Origin: Phycisphaerales bacterium Planc_01
GTDB taxonomy: Bacteria; Planctomycetota; Phycisphaerae; Sedimentisphaerales; Anaerobacaceae
Assembly (NCBI GenBank): GCA_001603075.1
Contig: LVBB01000006.1
Span: forward strand, 82,890 to 140,178
Direction of reading: 5' to 3'
DNA length: 57,289 bases
The notes below the pieces were generated by a model. The model worked only from the letters and a program-made list of their open reading frames with translations, searched no databases and had not been told where the DNA came from. Made by a program: the position numbers and the translations under genes. Positions 43,978-53,148 of the stretch are shown one piece after another (position 1 is the first letter of the stretch; every line of letters begins with the position of its first letter).

Positions 43978-45465
43978 TCACCGCGCCGCGGAGACCTTGC
44001 CGTCGGCGACGGCCGCCTGGGCGGTCGGATAGCCGATGAAATCCTCTTCTCGGATCAGGATCGCCTCCGGTGCATCGATCGAATAGAAGCGCCGTCCTCT
44101 TCGGCTGGCGACGAATCGGGCATCGCCCGGGTCGATCCGTCCGACCCAACTGAATGCCGGCGGGTCGTTTCGATCCAGGCGTAGCGGCTCTGGAATTGCC
44201 CCAGACGGCAGCACCCCCAGAGTCTCGGGGGCATCGGGAAAGTACTTGTCCAAGTTTGCCGGTTCCGGGGCAGGACGGCTCGACCTGCCGAAGGGACCGT
44301 ACAGGCCGAGCAGGACCACGAGCGCCACCAATCCGACGATGGCGGCGCCGATCAGGGCACGGCGTCTTCGTATGGCCCATTTGGCCCGCGACCAGCGCTC
44401 CGCCGCCGCAATGATCTGCGTGCCGATCGTGGAGTCGGCCACACCCGATCCCATCAGCTCCCGCAACAGACTGGAGGTGCCCGAACTGAGCGATCCGGAA
44501 TCCACGACGGCCCCTGCGATCGCCTCCGCCCGCAGCGCGGAGGTCATCTCCGCCGCCGAGGGTCGCTCGCCGGGAGACTTCGCCAGCGTACGCGTCACCA
44601 GCGTCACCAGGCTCTGTGAGCAGCTCGGCAGGGATGCTCGCAGGTCGGGGACCGGCGCTTTGATGTGCTGCTTGAGGACCTCTTCGAGATTCTTGCCCGT
44701 ATACGGCGCATGGCCGGTCAAGGCACAAAACAGCGTGGTGCCCAGACTGTACACGTCGACCGCCGGCGTCTGCTCGCGGCGAAGGATCATCTCGGGAGCC
44801 ATGAACAGCGGCGAACCCACGGCGTTGTGCGTGAAATGGAATGGATCGTTGGGGTCGTCCATGTGGACCAGGCCGAAATCGGTGACCTTGCACCGCCCCT
44901 GGCGCGTGAGCATCAGATTGGCCGGCTTGATGTCACGGTGGATGATCCCCATCTCATGGGCCACGGCCAACGCCGCCGCGGCGTCGGCAACGACGGCGCA
45001 CGCTTTGCCCACCGACAGGGGCCCGGCGGCCTTGATCGCCTGTCCGAGATTGCCGCCCTCCAGCATCTCCATCGCAATATACCACCAGCCGTCATGCTGG
45101 TTGATTTCGTAAATGTGCACGACATTCGGATGGTCGATCTGGGCGGCGGCGCGGGCCTCACGGAAGAACTGATCGACGCGTCTGGTGGCATCGATTCCGG
45201 GAAGGCGTTTGCAGAGCACCTTCAGGGCGACAATGCGTTGCAGGTTGATGTCGCGGGCCTGGATGACGCGCCCCATTTTGCCTTCGCCGATCAATCGAAG
45301 CAGCTTGAAGTGGCCCAGCACCTTGCCTGCCCAGGGCGGCTGCCTGGTCAATCCGGCCGGCTTGGCGGGCGTCGCCCGAGGCACAACGATCTCCGTATCG
45401 CCGCCCACGAGGCTCGCCTCGAACTGGGCGTCATCCATCGCACTTGGCTTGTCTCTACCTGCCAT
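43978..45465 (-). CDS. Membrane serine/threonine protein kinase (Hanks type)
   Basis: The 495-residue protein (start ATG 45465; 45474 and 45501 also possible) has a full kinase domain at about 50-310: GEGKMGRV loop, VALKVL with the catalytic Lys, HRDIKPANLM, DFGLV and the APE motif (MAPEMIL). A membrane helix follows near 375-398, then an extracytoplasmic tail of about 95 residues. The start overlaps the end of the upstream DUF3616-like gene by about 11 bases, so the two are probably co-expressed. Confidence 0.92.
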   Translation of the reverse strand: MAGRDKPSAMDDAQFEASLVGGDTEIVVPRATPAKPAGLTRQPPWAGKVLGHFKLLRLIGEGKMGRVIQARDINLQRIVALKVLCKRLPGIDATRRVDQFFREARAAAQIDHPNVVHIYEINQHDGWWYIAMEMLEGGNLGQAIKAAGPLSVGKACAVVADAAAALAVAHEMGIIHRDIKPANLMLTRQGRCKVTDFGLVHMDDPNDPFHFTHNAVGSPLFMAPEMILRREQTPAVDVYSLGTTLFCALTGHAPYTGKNLEEVLKQHIKAPVPDLRASLPSCSQSLVTLVTRTLAKSPGERPSAAEMTSALRAEAIAGAVVDSGSLSSGTSSLLRELMGSGVADSTIGTQIIAAAERWSRAKWAIRRRRALIGAAIVGLVALVVLLGLYGPFGRSSRPAPEPANLDKYFPDAPETLGVLPSGAIPEPLRLDRNDPPAFSWVGRIDPGDARFVASRRGRRFYSIDAPEAILIREEDFIGYPTAQAAVADGKVSAAR

Positions 45466-46645
45466 CGGTCCCATTCCGAAGATCGACGTCGATGCCGGCA
45501 AAATATAGAACCGTGATTACACTCTGTTGCTGTTGCGGCCGCCCTTCGCTGACGTCTCCTTCGTCCGATCCGACCGCGACGTACCGCGTCTGGCCCAGCC
45601 GGCACACGGCCTCCACCTTCATGTCCGGGAAGCGCGCGAACACGATGGGACGATCCCGTTTGTGCCCGCTCCACCAGAACAAGGCGCTGTCGAGCGTATT
45701 GGGCGGGAACGGCTGATCCTTGCTCAACTTGGGGCCGGCGCTCTTGCCGGCGGCGATCAGGTAGCCTCGCGTCAGCGGATCCCAGGCGAGATCGCTGATG
45801 CCCCGGTCGCCCAGGTCGAGCGCAAAGAGGTCCGTCAGACGAAATCGACTCGCATCGCGGGTGTCGAATGCCTCGTCCACGCCCTCGACAACCGCCATCA
45901 ACGCCTGAGTACCCAACAGCGGATTCCGCATCCCCAACAGCAGACGGCGCCCATCGGGCGCAAAACACATACCCTCGACATTGCCCCAGCGATACGTGTT
46001 CTTCTCGCTGCCCGAGAAATCCGCATGGAATGTACGATACGGCTCGATCCCGACAGACTCGAAGCAATCGTTGATGAGATCGCGGATCTTCCCGGCGTTG
46101 AGAACAACCGGCCTGGCGACTCGGGCCGGATCAAGATCGCGCACAGCCATCCGCAACATGTGGCGTCGTTTCGGCAAAGGCAACTCATCCGGGTCGTTGC
46201 TTAACGAGCAGAGCACATAGACGATCGGCTCGCCACGACGGCCCGTCCGCACCGTGAGACACTCGGCGTCGTCGAGCAACTCCTGTTCGTTGCCGATCAC
46301 CACATGAGGCGTGGGCATGCCGATCGTCATCGACTCAAGGTCGATCGGACAGGTAAAAAGCGTCAGCCCGTGCCGATCGCTGATCAGCACGAGACGCCCA
46401 TCGGCCCAGACCATGCCGCTGCATTCCAGTGGTTTCCCCTCCGTTCGCTGTGCGGAGATCGACGCCGTGATGGTGATATCCTGCTGCGCGACCACCGGCG
46501 GCTCGACGAAACCGAAGTGGACTTCCGCCACGGTGCCGACATAGCCGCTCTGGCCCAGAACGGACGCATCTCCGGCGCACAGGACGACGGCGGCTGACAG
46601 GAGCAGACTATACGCCAACGAGAGATGTTCTAACCGCGCAAGCAT
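45455..46645 (-). CDS. Secreted DUF3616-like beta-propeller protein
   Basis: The 396-residue protein (start ATG 46645) has a signal peptide with hydrophobic core LSLAYSLLLSAAVVLCAG. The mature part contains NVEGMCFAPDGRRLLLGMRNPL, typical of DUF3616 propeller proteins, and many short strands. It overlaps the start of the Ser/Thr kinase gene. A longer start at 46690 would add a non-hydrophobic leader. Function unknown; the overlap suggests a link with the kinase. Confidence 0.65.
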   Translation of the reverse strand: MLARLEHLSLAYSLLLSAAVVLCAGDASVLGQSGYVGTVAEVHFGFVEPPVVAQQDITITASISAQRTEGKPLECSGMVWADGRLVLISDRHGLTLFTCPIDLESMTIGMPTPHVVIGNEQELLDDAECLTVRTGRRGEPIVYVLCSLSNDPDELPLPKRRHMLRMAVRDLDPARVARPVVLNAGKIRDLINDCFESVGIEPYRTFHADFSGSEKNTYRWGNVEGMCFAPDGRRLLLGMRNPLLGTQALMAVVEGVDEAFDTRDASRFRLTDLFALDLGDRGISDLAWDPLTRGYLIAAGKSAGPKLSKDQPFPPNTLDSALFWWSGHKRDRPIVFARFPDMKVEAVCRLGQTRYVAVGSDEGDVSEGRPQQQQSVITVLYFAGIDVDLRNGTDGR

Positions 46646-46869
46646 ACGTGGCCTTCGCGTTTCCGAGCCGGGCAAAGGTCCTCGGCTCATACCCCTGGAA
46701 CGGGCCGATTGCCATCGGGCGTCCGGTCCGCCGGACCTGGGGCAATCTGCTGTCCGAATTCATGGTACCGATACAGCGAACCGAAGTCAAAACACGGTCT
46801 GGCTGATTCAGTGATATGCGCAGAACGAGGTTGCGGTCTTCAAGCCCCTGCTACGCCGGGCGCGGCCCT
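46646..46869. other. Short intergenic region upstream of the DUF3616-like gene
   Basis: About 220 bases with no gene. GGGC-CGC-GCCC at about 46860-46870 on the minus strand could be a small hairpin after the PEP-CTERM-like gene. Nothing else stands out. Confidence 0.3.
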
Positions 46870-47475
46870 TTATAGCCCAGCAAGGCCGCCTTGTCTTCGC
46901 TTGCGCCAATAGGCGACCAGAGTGAGTCCCGAACAGCCGAGGGCCACGGCATTGGGCAAAGGGCGAGCGCCCGCCACAGATTCATCTTCGATGAATGCAC
47001 TCGCATGCGTCGAGCAGAGGACGTGCTCCGGAAGACAGGGACCAGCATCCTCCACAACACTGCAAGCGTCATCTCCGCTGAATTCCACGACGAGCGAGCC
47101 GATCTCTCGCGACGAAGTGAAGCCAATTCCCCAGTCACAACCGGGACCGGCCAAGCCGAAGCGAGACCAATCCCTCGACGGAACAGCCGGGATGGGACGC
47201 GCGGCGTCGGGCCGGCGGACCGATCTGGCGCCGGCATTCGAATCGATTCCGAAAGATCGAGTCGTCCCATCACAGCGGTCCAGGATCGCATCGAAGGACA
47301 GCGGTAGCCCATCCCCGTCAGCGAGACAGACGTCAGAAGCCAAGCCGCCGGTCACAACGTGACGGAATCCACTGCGGTCCAGGTCGGCGGGACTGCGCAC
47401 CGCCGGAATCACCAGAAATACCAGAACAAGTCCCCAGAGGCCGATCAAAGGGCCCTGCGTGCGTTCACCCACCAT
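46870..47475 (-). CDS. Secreted protein with PEP-CTERM-like C-terminus
   Basis: The 201-residue protein has an N-terminal hydrophobic segment (GLWGLVLVFLVIPAV, about 12-26) and a C-terminal sorting-like tail: Leu-Pro-Asn, a hydrophobic stretch of about 15 residues, then an Arg/Lys cluster (YWRKRRQ), as in PEP-CTERM/exosortase substrates. The middle has several Cys residues. Start ATG 47475 has a strong GGAGGAGAAGG site. No family recognised for the core. No exosortase gene is in the window. Confidence 0.6.
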   Translation of the reverse strand: MVGERTQGPLIGLWGLVLVFLVIPAVRSPADLDRSGFRHVVTGGLASDVCLADGDGLPLSFDAILDRCDGTTRSFGIDSNAGARSVRRPDAARPIPAVPSRDWSRFGLAGPGCDWGIGFTSSREIGSLVVEFSGDDACSVVEDAGPCLPEHVLCSTHASAFIEDESVAGARPLPNAVALGCSGLTLVAYWRKRRQGGLAGL

Positions 47476-47727
47476 CCTTCTCCTCCCATGTGTCCAAAGG
47501 CGCCCGCCGCTGTGATCTGGTTCATCACATAGCGCGTCGGGAGGCTGTGGCCGTTCATGCGGTGCAGGGACGACCCCAGCTATCTATAGTATGACCACGG
47601 AATGGACCAAATCCAAATGGCGGCGTCGAAGGACACATAGCGACAGGGACGTGGGAATGTATTCGGACGTGGCTATGCCCGGTTTGGGTGAGGCGGCCGG
47701 GTACAACGAACGGAAGGAACACGGCGA

Positions 47728-48204
47728 TCAGTCGCGCCCGCGTGTCACCGAACTGGGATTGGCGCCCTCTTCCATTGCCTCAATCTTGCGGATCCGTCGT
47801 TGCGACCGTTCACGTTGCTCGAAGTCCGTCTCCAACCAGACTTTGACGATTCGTCGCATGATCGTCTCATTGAGCAATTCGGCCGGGAGACACAGGACGT
47901 TTGCATCGAACCGAAATCTGGCGGTGCGCGCATCCAACTCGTCGTTGCAGCGCGCTGCACGTATTCCCTTGAGCTTGTTGGCCGACATGTCCATTTCCAT
48001 GCCCGTCGCGCCCAAAAGGATGGCCGTGTCCACGTCGTTCTCGGCCACCTTCGTTGCGGCGGCATGGGCAAAGTCCGGAAAATCGGCGGTGCGGTCCTCC
48101 TCAGGACCAAGCTCGATACATTCATGTCCCTGCTGTTCGATGGCGGCCCTGACACAGTCTGCGCGCCCGCGTCCCCGATGATCGTAGCCGACAACCACTC
48201 TCAT
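47728..48204 (-). CDS. RpiB/LacAB-family protein with altered active site
   Basis: The 158-residue protein has the RpiB fold signature (MRVVVGYDHRG at the start, ANKLKGIRAA in the middle, DANVLCL). GGGAGG lies 6-7 bases before ATG 48204. In E. coli RpiB the base/acid pair includes Cys in the ICGTGVGIS loop and His in the QHND motif. Here the loop reads LLGATGMEMDMSANK with Leu in the Cys place and one extra residue, and His-Asn is replaced by Arg-Phe. The Asp-His near the N-terminus and the C-terminal Arg remain. It may use another substrate or mechanism, or be non-catalytic. A C-terminal tail of about 15 residues is extra. Confidence 0.85.
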   Translation of the reverse strand: MRVVVGYDHRGRGRADCVRAAIEQQGHECIELGPEEDRTADFPDFAHAAATKVAENDVDTAILLGATGMEMDMSANKLKGIRAARCNDELDARTARFRFDANVLCLPAELLNETIMRRIVKVWLETDFEQRERSQRRIRKIEAMEEGANPSSVTRGRD

Positions 48205-48311
48205 TGCTGCCTCCCTTATGGAACTGGTATGACCGCCCTGCCCCTCTGACAGCCTACGAGCCAACGAGTTGGTTGTTCTATGCAAGCCGAAGCGGATTGC
48301 GTCACACGGAA

Positions 48312-48332
48312 TTCCTATGTGTCCCATAGGAA
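48312..48332. promoter_or_regulatory. Perfect 8-bp hairpin between the spermidine synthase-like and RpiB-like genes
   Basis: TTCCTATG (48312-48319) and CATAGGAA (48325-48332) with a 5-base loop. On the minus strand it lies after one gene and before the next, so it may be a terminator, processing site or operator. Confidence 0.4.
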
Positions 48333-48347
48333 AACAGTTGTAGCCAA

Positions 48348-49055
48348 CTATCTGCCAGTGGCCTCGTCAGGGGGCAGCGCCCGGACCTCCCGCGCGATCG
48401 CCCAGATACATCGCGAGTGGGTCTTGGCGCCTCTGTAGGCGCGAACGCGGAAACGACGGACCTTTAGCCCTTCACGACGAACGCAACGTTCAAATCGCGC
48501 ATCGGCGTCGACCGACCAGATCGCCAGGCAGCCGCCCTTGCGGAGGGCCTGCATCGCCGCCGCGATGCCCGCCGGTCCATACAGCCCCTCGTTGCCGGCA
48601 TAGGTCATCGCACCTGGGCCGTTGTCCACGTCGAGCAGGATGGCGTCGAAGGCCTCTCGGGACCGGCGGATCACGTCCGCCACATCGCACGATTCGACGG
48701 CGACCCTGTTGTCGTCCAGGGGATGGTTTGTCAGACTACCGAGGAAATCGCGATTCCACTGAACAACCTGCGGCATCAGTTCGGCCACGACAATCCGAGC
48801 CTCGGCCGGCAGGATGTCGAGTGTCTGGCGGAGTGTGTACCCCAGCCCCAGTCCACCGATCAGGACGGTGGGCCGAGGCTTCTGCCTGATCCTCTGGCAG
48901 CCCAATCGGGCCAGTTCGAGTTCCGATTCGTGCTCGCGGCTGGTCATCAGTTGCCGGCCGTCAACTGTGATGAAGAAGTCCCCGTCATGACTGGAAAGGA
49001 CCATTTTCCTGCCATCGGGCGTCGTCGCCGATGCCAGCACTACAGAAGGTTTCAA
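48348..49055 (-). CDS. Spermidine synthase-like methyltransferase-fold protein
   Basis: The protein of about 235 residues has VLIGGLGLGYTLRQTL (SAM-binding motif I), VAELMPQVVQWNRDF, LLDVDNGPGAM (equivalent to the DxDDG region of spermidine synthases) and a late Rossmann strand. The start is uncertain: I propose TTG 49055 (MKPSVVLASATTPDG...), since the open frame continues to 49343 but there overlaps the promoter and start of the divergent peptidase gene and loses all family resemblance. Whether it makes polyamines or methylates something else cannot be read from sequence. Confidence 0.6.
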   Translation of the reverse strand: MKPSVVLASATTPDGRKMVLSSHDGDFFITVDGRQLMTSREHESELELARLGCQRIRQKPRPTVLIGGLGLGYTLRQTLDILPAEARIVVAELMPQVVQWNRDFLGSLTNHPLDDNRVAVESCDVADVIRRSREAFDAILLDVDNGPGAMTYAGNEGLYGPAGIAAAMQALRKGGCLAIWSVDADARFERCVRREGLKVRRFRVRAYRGAKTHSRCIWAIAREVRALPPDEATGR

Positions 49056-49099
49056 CCGATCCGCCCTTTCCCAATGGCCGTTTGCCCGCCGTACCGTGT

Positions 49100-49116
49100 C
49101 CCGGCACCCAGCCGGG
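49100..49116. promoter_or_regulatory. Hairpin in the divergent region upstream of the peptidase gene
   Basis: CCCGGC (49100-49105) and GCCGGG (49111-49116), perfect, with a 5-base loop. Together with the flanking bases this fills part of the 250-base stretch between the divergent genes. Function not known. Confidence 0.3.
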
Positions 49117-49308
49117 TCCGGCTCGAGCTTGGAGTTCGGTCCCCATTGTCGGCGATGGCAGCCGACCTGGAAAGCCTTCGTCGGGGAAAAATCCCTCGTG
49201 TGCACGTCTGCCGGGTGCCTGTTTGCGTTTTCTCCGTTGCAAAAGGAATGGCCATCCGTTATATTCCGGCCGTTCGACAGTTTGGGATGACGTAAAGGAA
49301 TAGGCGAT

Positions 49309-50103
49309 ATGGACAAAGGACGGTCGATCGGATGGGTCTGCACGTTGATTCTCGCCTTGGTGGCGCTGCCGGGGTGCTACGAACCTGAGCCAAGACCGCG
49401 CGTCATTGGCGAGGATCGGCCGGTGGCCATGCCTGCGCCGCAGTCGGTGCCGCGGTACCGTCTGCTTGGCCGCTCCGTCCAGGGCCGCGCCATCACCGCT
49501 CAGATCCTCGGGGACGGGATCGACACCACGCTTGTCATTGCGACGATTCACGGCAACGAGCCGGCAGGCACCCCTCTGGCCAAGAGATTTGCCGACCACC
49601 TGATGGCCAACCAGGATCTTCTGGCCGGACGCACCATCGTCATCATTCCCGTCGCCAATCCCGATGGGTTGGCCGCCGGGACACGAGAGAACATTCGCGG
49701 CGTCGATCTGAACCGCAATTTCGAAGCGAGCAATCGCGTCAACACCGCTGCGAACGGGCATCAGCCGCTCTCCGAACCGGAGAGCCGTGCGCTCCACGCC
49801 GCGATACAGGAATTCAGCCCAAACCGGATTCTCACGTTGCACCAGCCGCTCAATTGCATCGATTACGACGGACCGGGCAAGGCCTTGGCGGCCGCCGTCG
49901 CCGCGGCCTGCCGTCTGCCGATCAAGAAGCTTGGAGCCATGCCGGGCTCGTTGGGCTCTTACACCGGGGAAGAACTTGGTATCGCGACCATCACGGTGGA
50001 ACTGCCTTCTGCCGCTTCCAACCTCAGCGAGGACGCCTTGTGGGATCGATATGGCCAGGCCATGATCGTGGGGATTACCCATTCCGTACCCGCGTCGAAG
50101 TAG
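49309..50103 (+). CDS. M14-family zinc carboxypeptidase lipoprotein (MpaA-like)
   Basis: The 264-residue protein has a lipoprotein signal (LILALVALPGC, lipobox Cys 23). Zinc ligands: His 81 and Glu 84 in IHGNEPAG and His 178 in TLHQP; catalytic Glu 231 in VELP. The LNRNF motif (about 140) is typical of the murein peptide amidase branch, so it probably trims cell-wall peptides. AAGGA lies ahead of ATG 49309. As a lipoprotein it acts in the envelope, unlike cytoplasmic E. coli MpaA. Confidence 0.85.
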   Translation: MDKGRSIGWVCTLILALVALPGCYEPEPRPRVIGEDRPVAMPAPQSVPRYRLLGRSVQGRAITAQILGDGIDTTLVIATIHGNEPAGTPLAKRFADHLMANQDLLAGRTIVIIPVANPDGLAAGTRENIRGVDLNRNFEASNRVNTAANGHQPLSEPESRALHAAIQEFSPNRILTLHQPLNCIDYDGPGKALAAAVAAACRLPIKKLGAMPGSLGSYTGEELGIATITVELPSAASNLSEDALWDRYGQAMIVGITHSVPASK

Positions 50104-50164
50104 TGGCTTCGGCGTGTGGACGATGGTCCCTCGATCGGGTGGGCCGCGTCGACGGTAGAACCGT

Positions 50165-52210
50165 ATGGGCATCTTCAAGCTGAACGAACGCTTCCAGCCC
50201 TCGGGGGACCAGCCGCAGGCCATCGAACGGCTCACCGCGGCGCTGCGCGCCGGGCAGAAGTTCCAGACCCTCATGGGCGTCACCGGAAGCGGCAAGACCT
50301 TCACGATGGCCAACGTCATCGCACAGTTCGACCGGCCCGTCCTGGTCATCTCCCACAACAAGACGCTGGCCGCCCAGCTCTATGAGGAATTCCGCGAGCT
50401 GTTCCCGGAGAACGCGGTCGAGTACTTCGTCAGCTACTACGACTACTACCAGCCGGAGGCCTATATCCCGCAGCGGGACATCTACATCGAAAAGGATGCC
50501 TCCCGCAACGCCGATCTCGATCGGCTCAGGCTTTCGGCGACCACCAGCCTCTCGACACGGCGTGACTGCATCGTCGTCGCCTCGGTTTCCTGCATCTTTG
50601 GACTTGGTTCGCCCGAAGCCTACAAGGCCAGCATGGTTGCGATCCGCACCGGGGACACCTGCGACCGAAACACCTTGCTCGGCAAGCTGGCCGACATTCA
50701 GTACGCGCGAAACGATATCGACTTCCAGCGGGGGACGTTCCGCGTTCGAGGCGACGTGGTCGAGTTGCATCCATCCTATGAGTCCTTTGCGATCCGCATC
50801 GAGTTCTTCGGCGATGAGATCGAGCGGATCAGCTATATCAACCCTGTCTCGGCCGAGACCCTGGCCGTCGAGAGCCAGGTCTTCGTCTATCCCGCCCAGC
50901 ACTACATCATGCCGGCCGACAAGATCGCCGAGGCGGTCGAGGGCATCCGGGCCGAACTCGAGCAGCGGCTGGGTGAACTGCGCGGCCAGGCCAAGCTCCT
51001 GGAGGCCCAACGGCTCCAGGCCCGGACCATGTACGACATCGAGATGATCCAGGAGGTCGGTTATTGCAGCGGCATCGAAAACTATGCCCGGCACCTGGCG
51101 GGGCTGCCAGCCGGGGCGCGGCCCTACACGCTCATCGACTACTTTCCCGAAGACTTCCTGCTGTTCATCGATGAATCGCACGTCACGATCCCGCAGTTGC
51201 GTGCGATGTGGGCCGGCGACCACAACCGCAAGGCAGTGCTCGTCGAGCATGGTTTCCGTCTTCCCAGCGCGATGGACAACCGCCCGCTGCGGTTCGAGGA
51301 GTTCCGGCAGATCTGGTCCCAGGTCGTCTTCGTCTCGGCCACGCCGGCCCCGTTCGAACTGGAGTTGTGCAACCATGAGGTCGTCGAGCAGATCATCCGC
51401 CCCACGGGCCTGCTCGATCCGGAGATCTTCGTCCATCCGGCGGGCAATCAGGTCGAGCATCTGCTCGAAGAGATCGCCCGGCGTGTCGAGGCCCACGAAC
51501 GCGTCCTGGCGACCACGCTGACCAAACGGATGGCCGAGAACCTGTCCAGCTACATCGCCAAACGCGGGTACCGCTGTCGCTATCTCCACAGTGAGATCGA
51601 CACGCTCGAACGGATCGACATCCTGCGGGACCTGCGTCATGGGGAATTCGACGTACTCGTGGGCGTCAACCTGCTGCGAGAGGGCCTCGACCTGCCCGAG
51701 GTCTCCTGCGTGGCCATCCTCGACGCCGACAAGGAAGGCTTCCTGCGGAGCCAGACGTCTCTGATCCAGACCATCGGGCGAACGGCGCGAAATGTCAACG
51801 CCACTGTCCTCCTCTATGCCGATACGATCACGGAATCGATGCGAAAAGCCATTGACGAAACCGAGCGGCGTCGTACAATCCAATTGGCGTACAACCAGGA
51901 GCACAATATCACGCCGGAAACGATCAAGAAGGAGATCCGCAATAGCCTGACCGAGCAGATCAAGGCCCGTCATGTCGCCCAGGAGGCGATCCGGCTTGGG
52001 GATTCTGAGTACGACAAGGTCGAACTGGCCGGTCAGATCGAGCGGGAGATGCTGGAGGCCGCTGAGGCCCTCGATTTCGAGCGGGCGGCGGTGCTGCGGG
52101 ACCAGTTGCGCGAGTTGAAAGAGCTGCCGGAGTTGGTGCTCGCCGATTCGCACAAGAAGAAGAGCACCTTTCTGGCGACGAAGAAGCACAAGCGGCGCGG
52201 GAAGGCATAG
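50165..52210 (+). CDS. uvrB: Excinuclease ABC subunit B
   Basis: Helicase-like subunit of nucleotide excision repair. The 681-residue protein has Walker A GVTGSGKT (38-45), the [12 protein letters not shown] beta-hairpin, the FIDESHV box, [14 protein letters not shown] and TIGRTARN, and ends with a UVR domain (about 630-665) that contacts UvrC. It lies upstream of nadC and birA on the same strand. Complete and typical length. Confidence 0.98.
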   Translation: MGIFKLNERFQPSGDQPQAIERLTAALRAGQKFQTLMGVTGSGKTFTMANVIAQFDRPVLVISHNKTLAAQLYEEFRELFPENAVEYFVSYYDYYQPEAYIPQRDIYIEKDASRNADLDRLRLSATTSLSTRRDCIVVASVSCIFGLGSPEAYKASMVAIRTGDTCDRNTLLGKLADIQYARNDIDFQRGTFRVRGDVVELHPSYESFAIRIEFFGDEIERISYINPVSAETLAVESQVFVYPAQHYIMPADKIAEAVEGIRAELEQRLGELRGQAKLLEAQRLQARTMYDIEMIQEVGYCSGIENYARHLAGLPAGARPYTLIDYFPEDFLLFIDESHVTIPQLRAMWAGDHNRKAVLVEHGFRLPSAMDNRPLRFEEFRQIWSQVVFVSATPAPFELELCNHEVVEQIIRPTGLLDPEIFVHPAGNQVEHLLEEIARRVEAHERVLATTLTKRMAENLSSYIAKRGYRCRYLHSEIDTLERIDILRDLRHGEFDVLVGVNLLREGLDLPEVSCVAILDADKEGFLRSQTSLIQTIGRTARNVNATVLLYADTITESMRKAIDETERRRTIQLAYNQEHNITPETIKKEIRNSLTEQIKARHVAQEAIRLGDSEYDKVELAGQIEREMLEAAEALDFERAAVLRDQLRELKELPELVLADSHKKKSTFLATKKHKRRGKA

Positions 52211-52266
52211 ACATATGGGGTCCGCCGCCAGGGCGGTGCGGTGCGGCCCCGCAAGGCAGGGAAGAA

Positions 52267-53139
52267 ATGAAGAAACTCAATATCGCGCAGGTACGTCCTC
52301 TGATCCAGATGGCTATCGAAGAAGACCTCGGCCGGGGCGACGTGACGACCGAACTGCTTTTCCCCGAAGACTCGACCGCACAGGCGACCATCGTCTCACG
52401 CGAGGAGATCGTCGTTTGCGGCATCCCTGTACTCGAAGAGATCCTTCACCAGTACGATCCGCGACTGAAGCTGACCGCCCACGTCAAGGATGGTCAGTCC
52501 GCCCATGTGGGCAGCAAACTGGCCACCATCGAAGGGCCTTTGCGGGCCATGCTCAGCGCCGAACGGGTGGTGCTGAACTTCCTCCAGCGTCTCAGCGGGA
52601 TCGCCACGACCACAAGCAAGTACGTCCGCGCCATCCGGGGCACCAAGGCCAAGATTTATGACACGCGCAAGACGCTTCCGGGCTGGCGCATTCTGGAGAA
52701 GTACGCCGTACGCTGTGGTGGAGGCTACAACCATCGCCTCGGGCTCTACGACGGCATTCTCATCAAGGACAATCACGTGGCCGAACTGGGCAAGAACTTC
52801 CCAATGAGGCTGCGACGGGCAGTAGAAGATGCGAAGAACTTGAAGGGACTCGAGTTCATCGCCGTCGAAGTGGACCACGTGGACCATCAGTTGAATCACG
52901 TCCTGAAGATCCCTGGCATCGACATCGTCCTGTTGGACAACATGGGCCAGTGGCAGCTCAAGCACGCGGTCCGAATGCGCGACGAGATGTGCGGCAAGGG
53001 CAACAAGCCGCTGCTGGAGGCGTCCGGCAACATCACGCTGGACAACGTCTCGGCGATCGCGCAGTGCGGCGTGGACCGCATCGCCATCGGGGCGATCACC
53101 CATTCGGCCACGGCCGTCGATATCGGCCTGGACAGATAA
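52267..53139 (+). CDS. nadC: Nicotinate-nucleotide pyrophosphorylase (carboxylating)
   Basis: De novo NAD synthesis from quinolinate. The 290-residue protein opens with the typical EEDLGRGDVTTELLF, and has TRKTLPGWR, GGGYNHRLGLYDGILIKDNH and EVDHV, all NadC signatures. GGGAAGAA precedes ATG 52267. It is followed nine bases later by birA. Confidence 0.97.
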   Translation: MKKLNIAQVRPLIQMAIEEDLGRGDVTTELLFPEDSTAQATIVSREEIVVCGIPVLEEILHQYDPRLKLTAHVKDGQSAHVGSKLATIEGPLRAMLSAERVVLNFLQRLSGIATTTSKYVRAIRGTKAKIYDTRKTLPGWRILEKYAVRCGGGYNHRLGLYDGILIKDNHVAELGKNFPMRLRRAVEDAKNLKGLEFIAVEVDHVDHQLNHVLKIPGIDIVLLDNMGQWQLKHAVRMRDEMCGKGNKPLLEASGNITLDNVSAIAQCGVDRIAIGAITHSATAVDIGLDR

Positions 53140-53148
53140 GCGATCCCC

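Noticed and set aside
50075-52189. 704-codon minus-strand open frame opposite uvrB.
   Set aside because: uvrB is complete on the plus strand and the antisense frame has no family signature.
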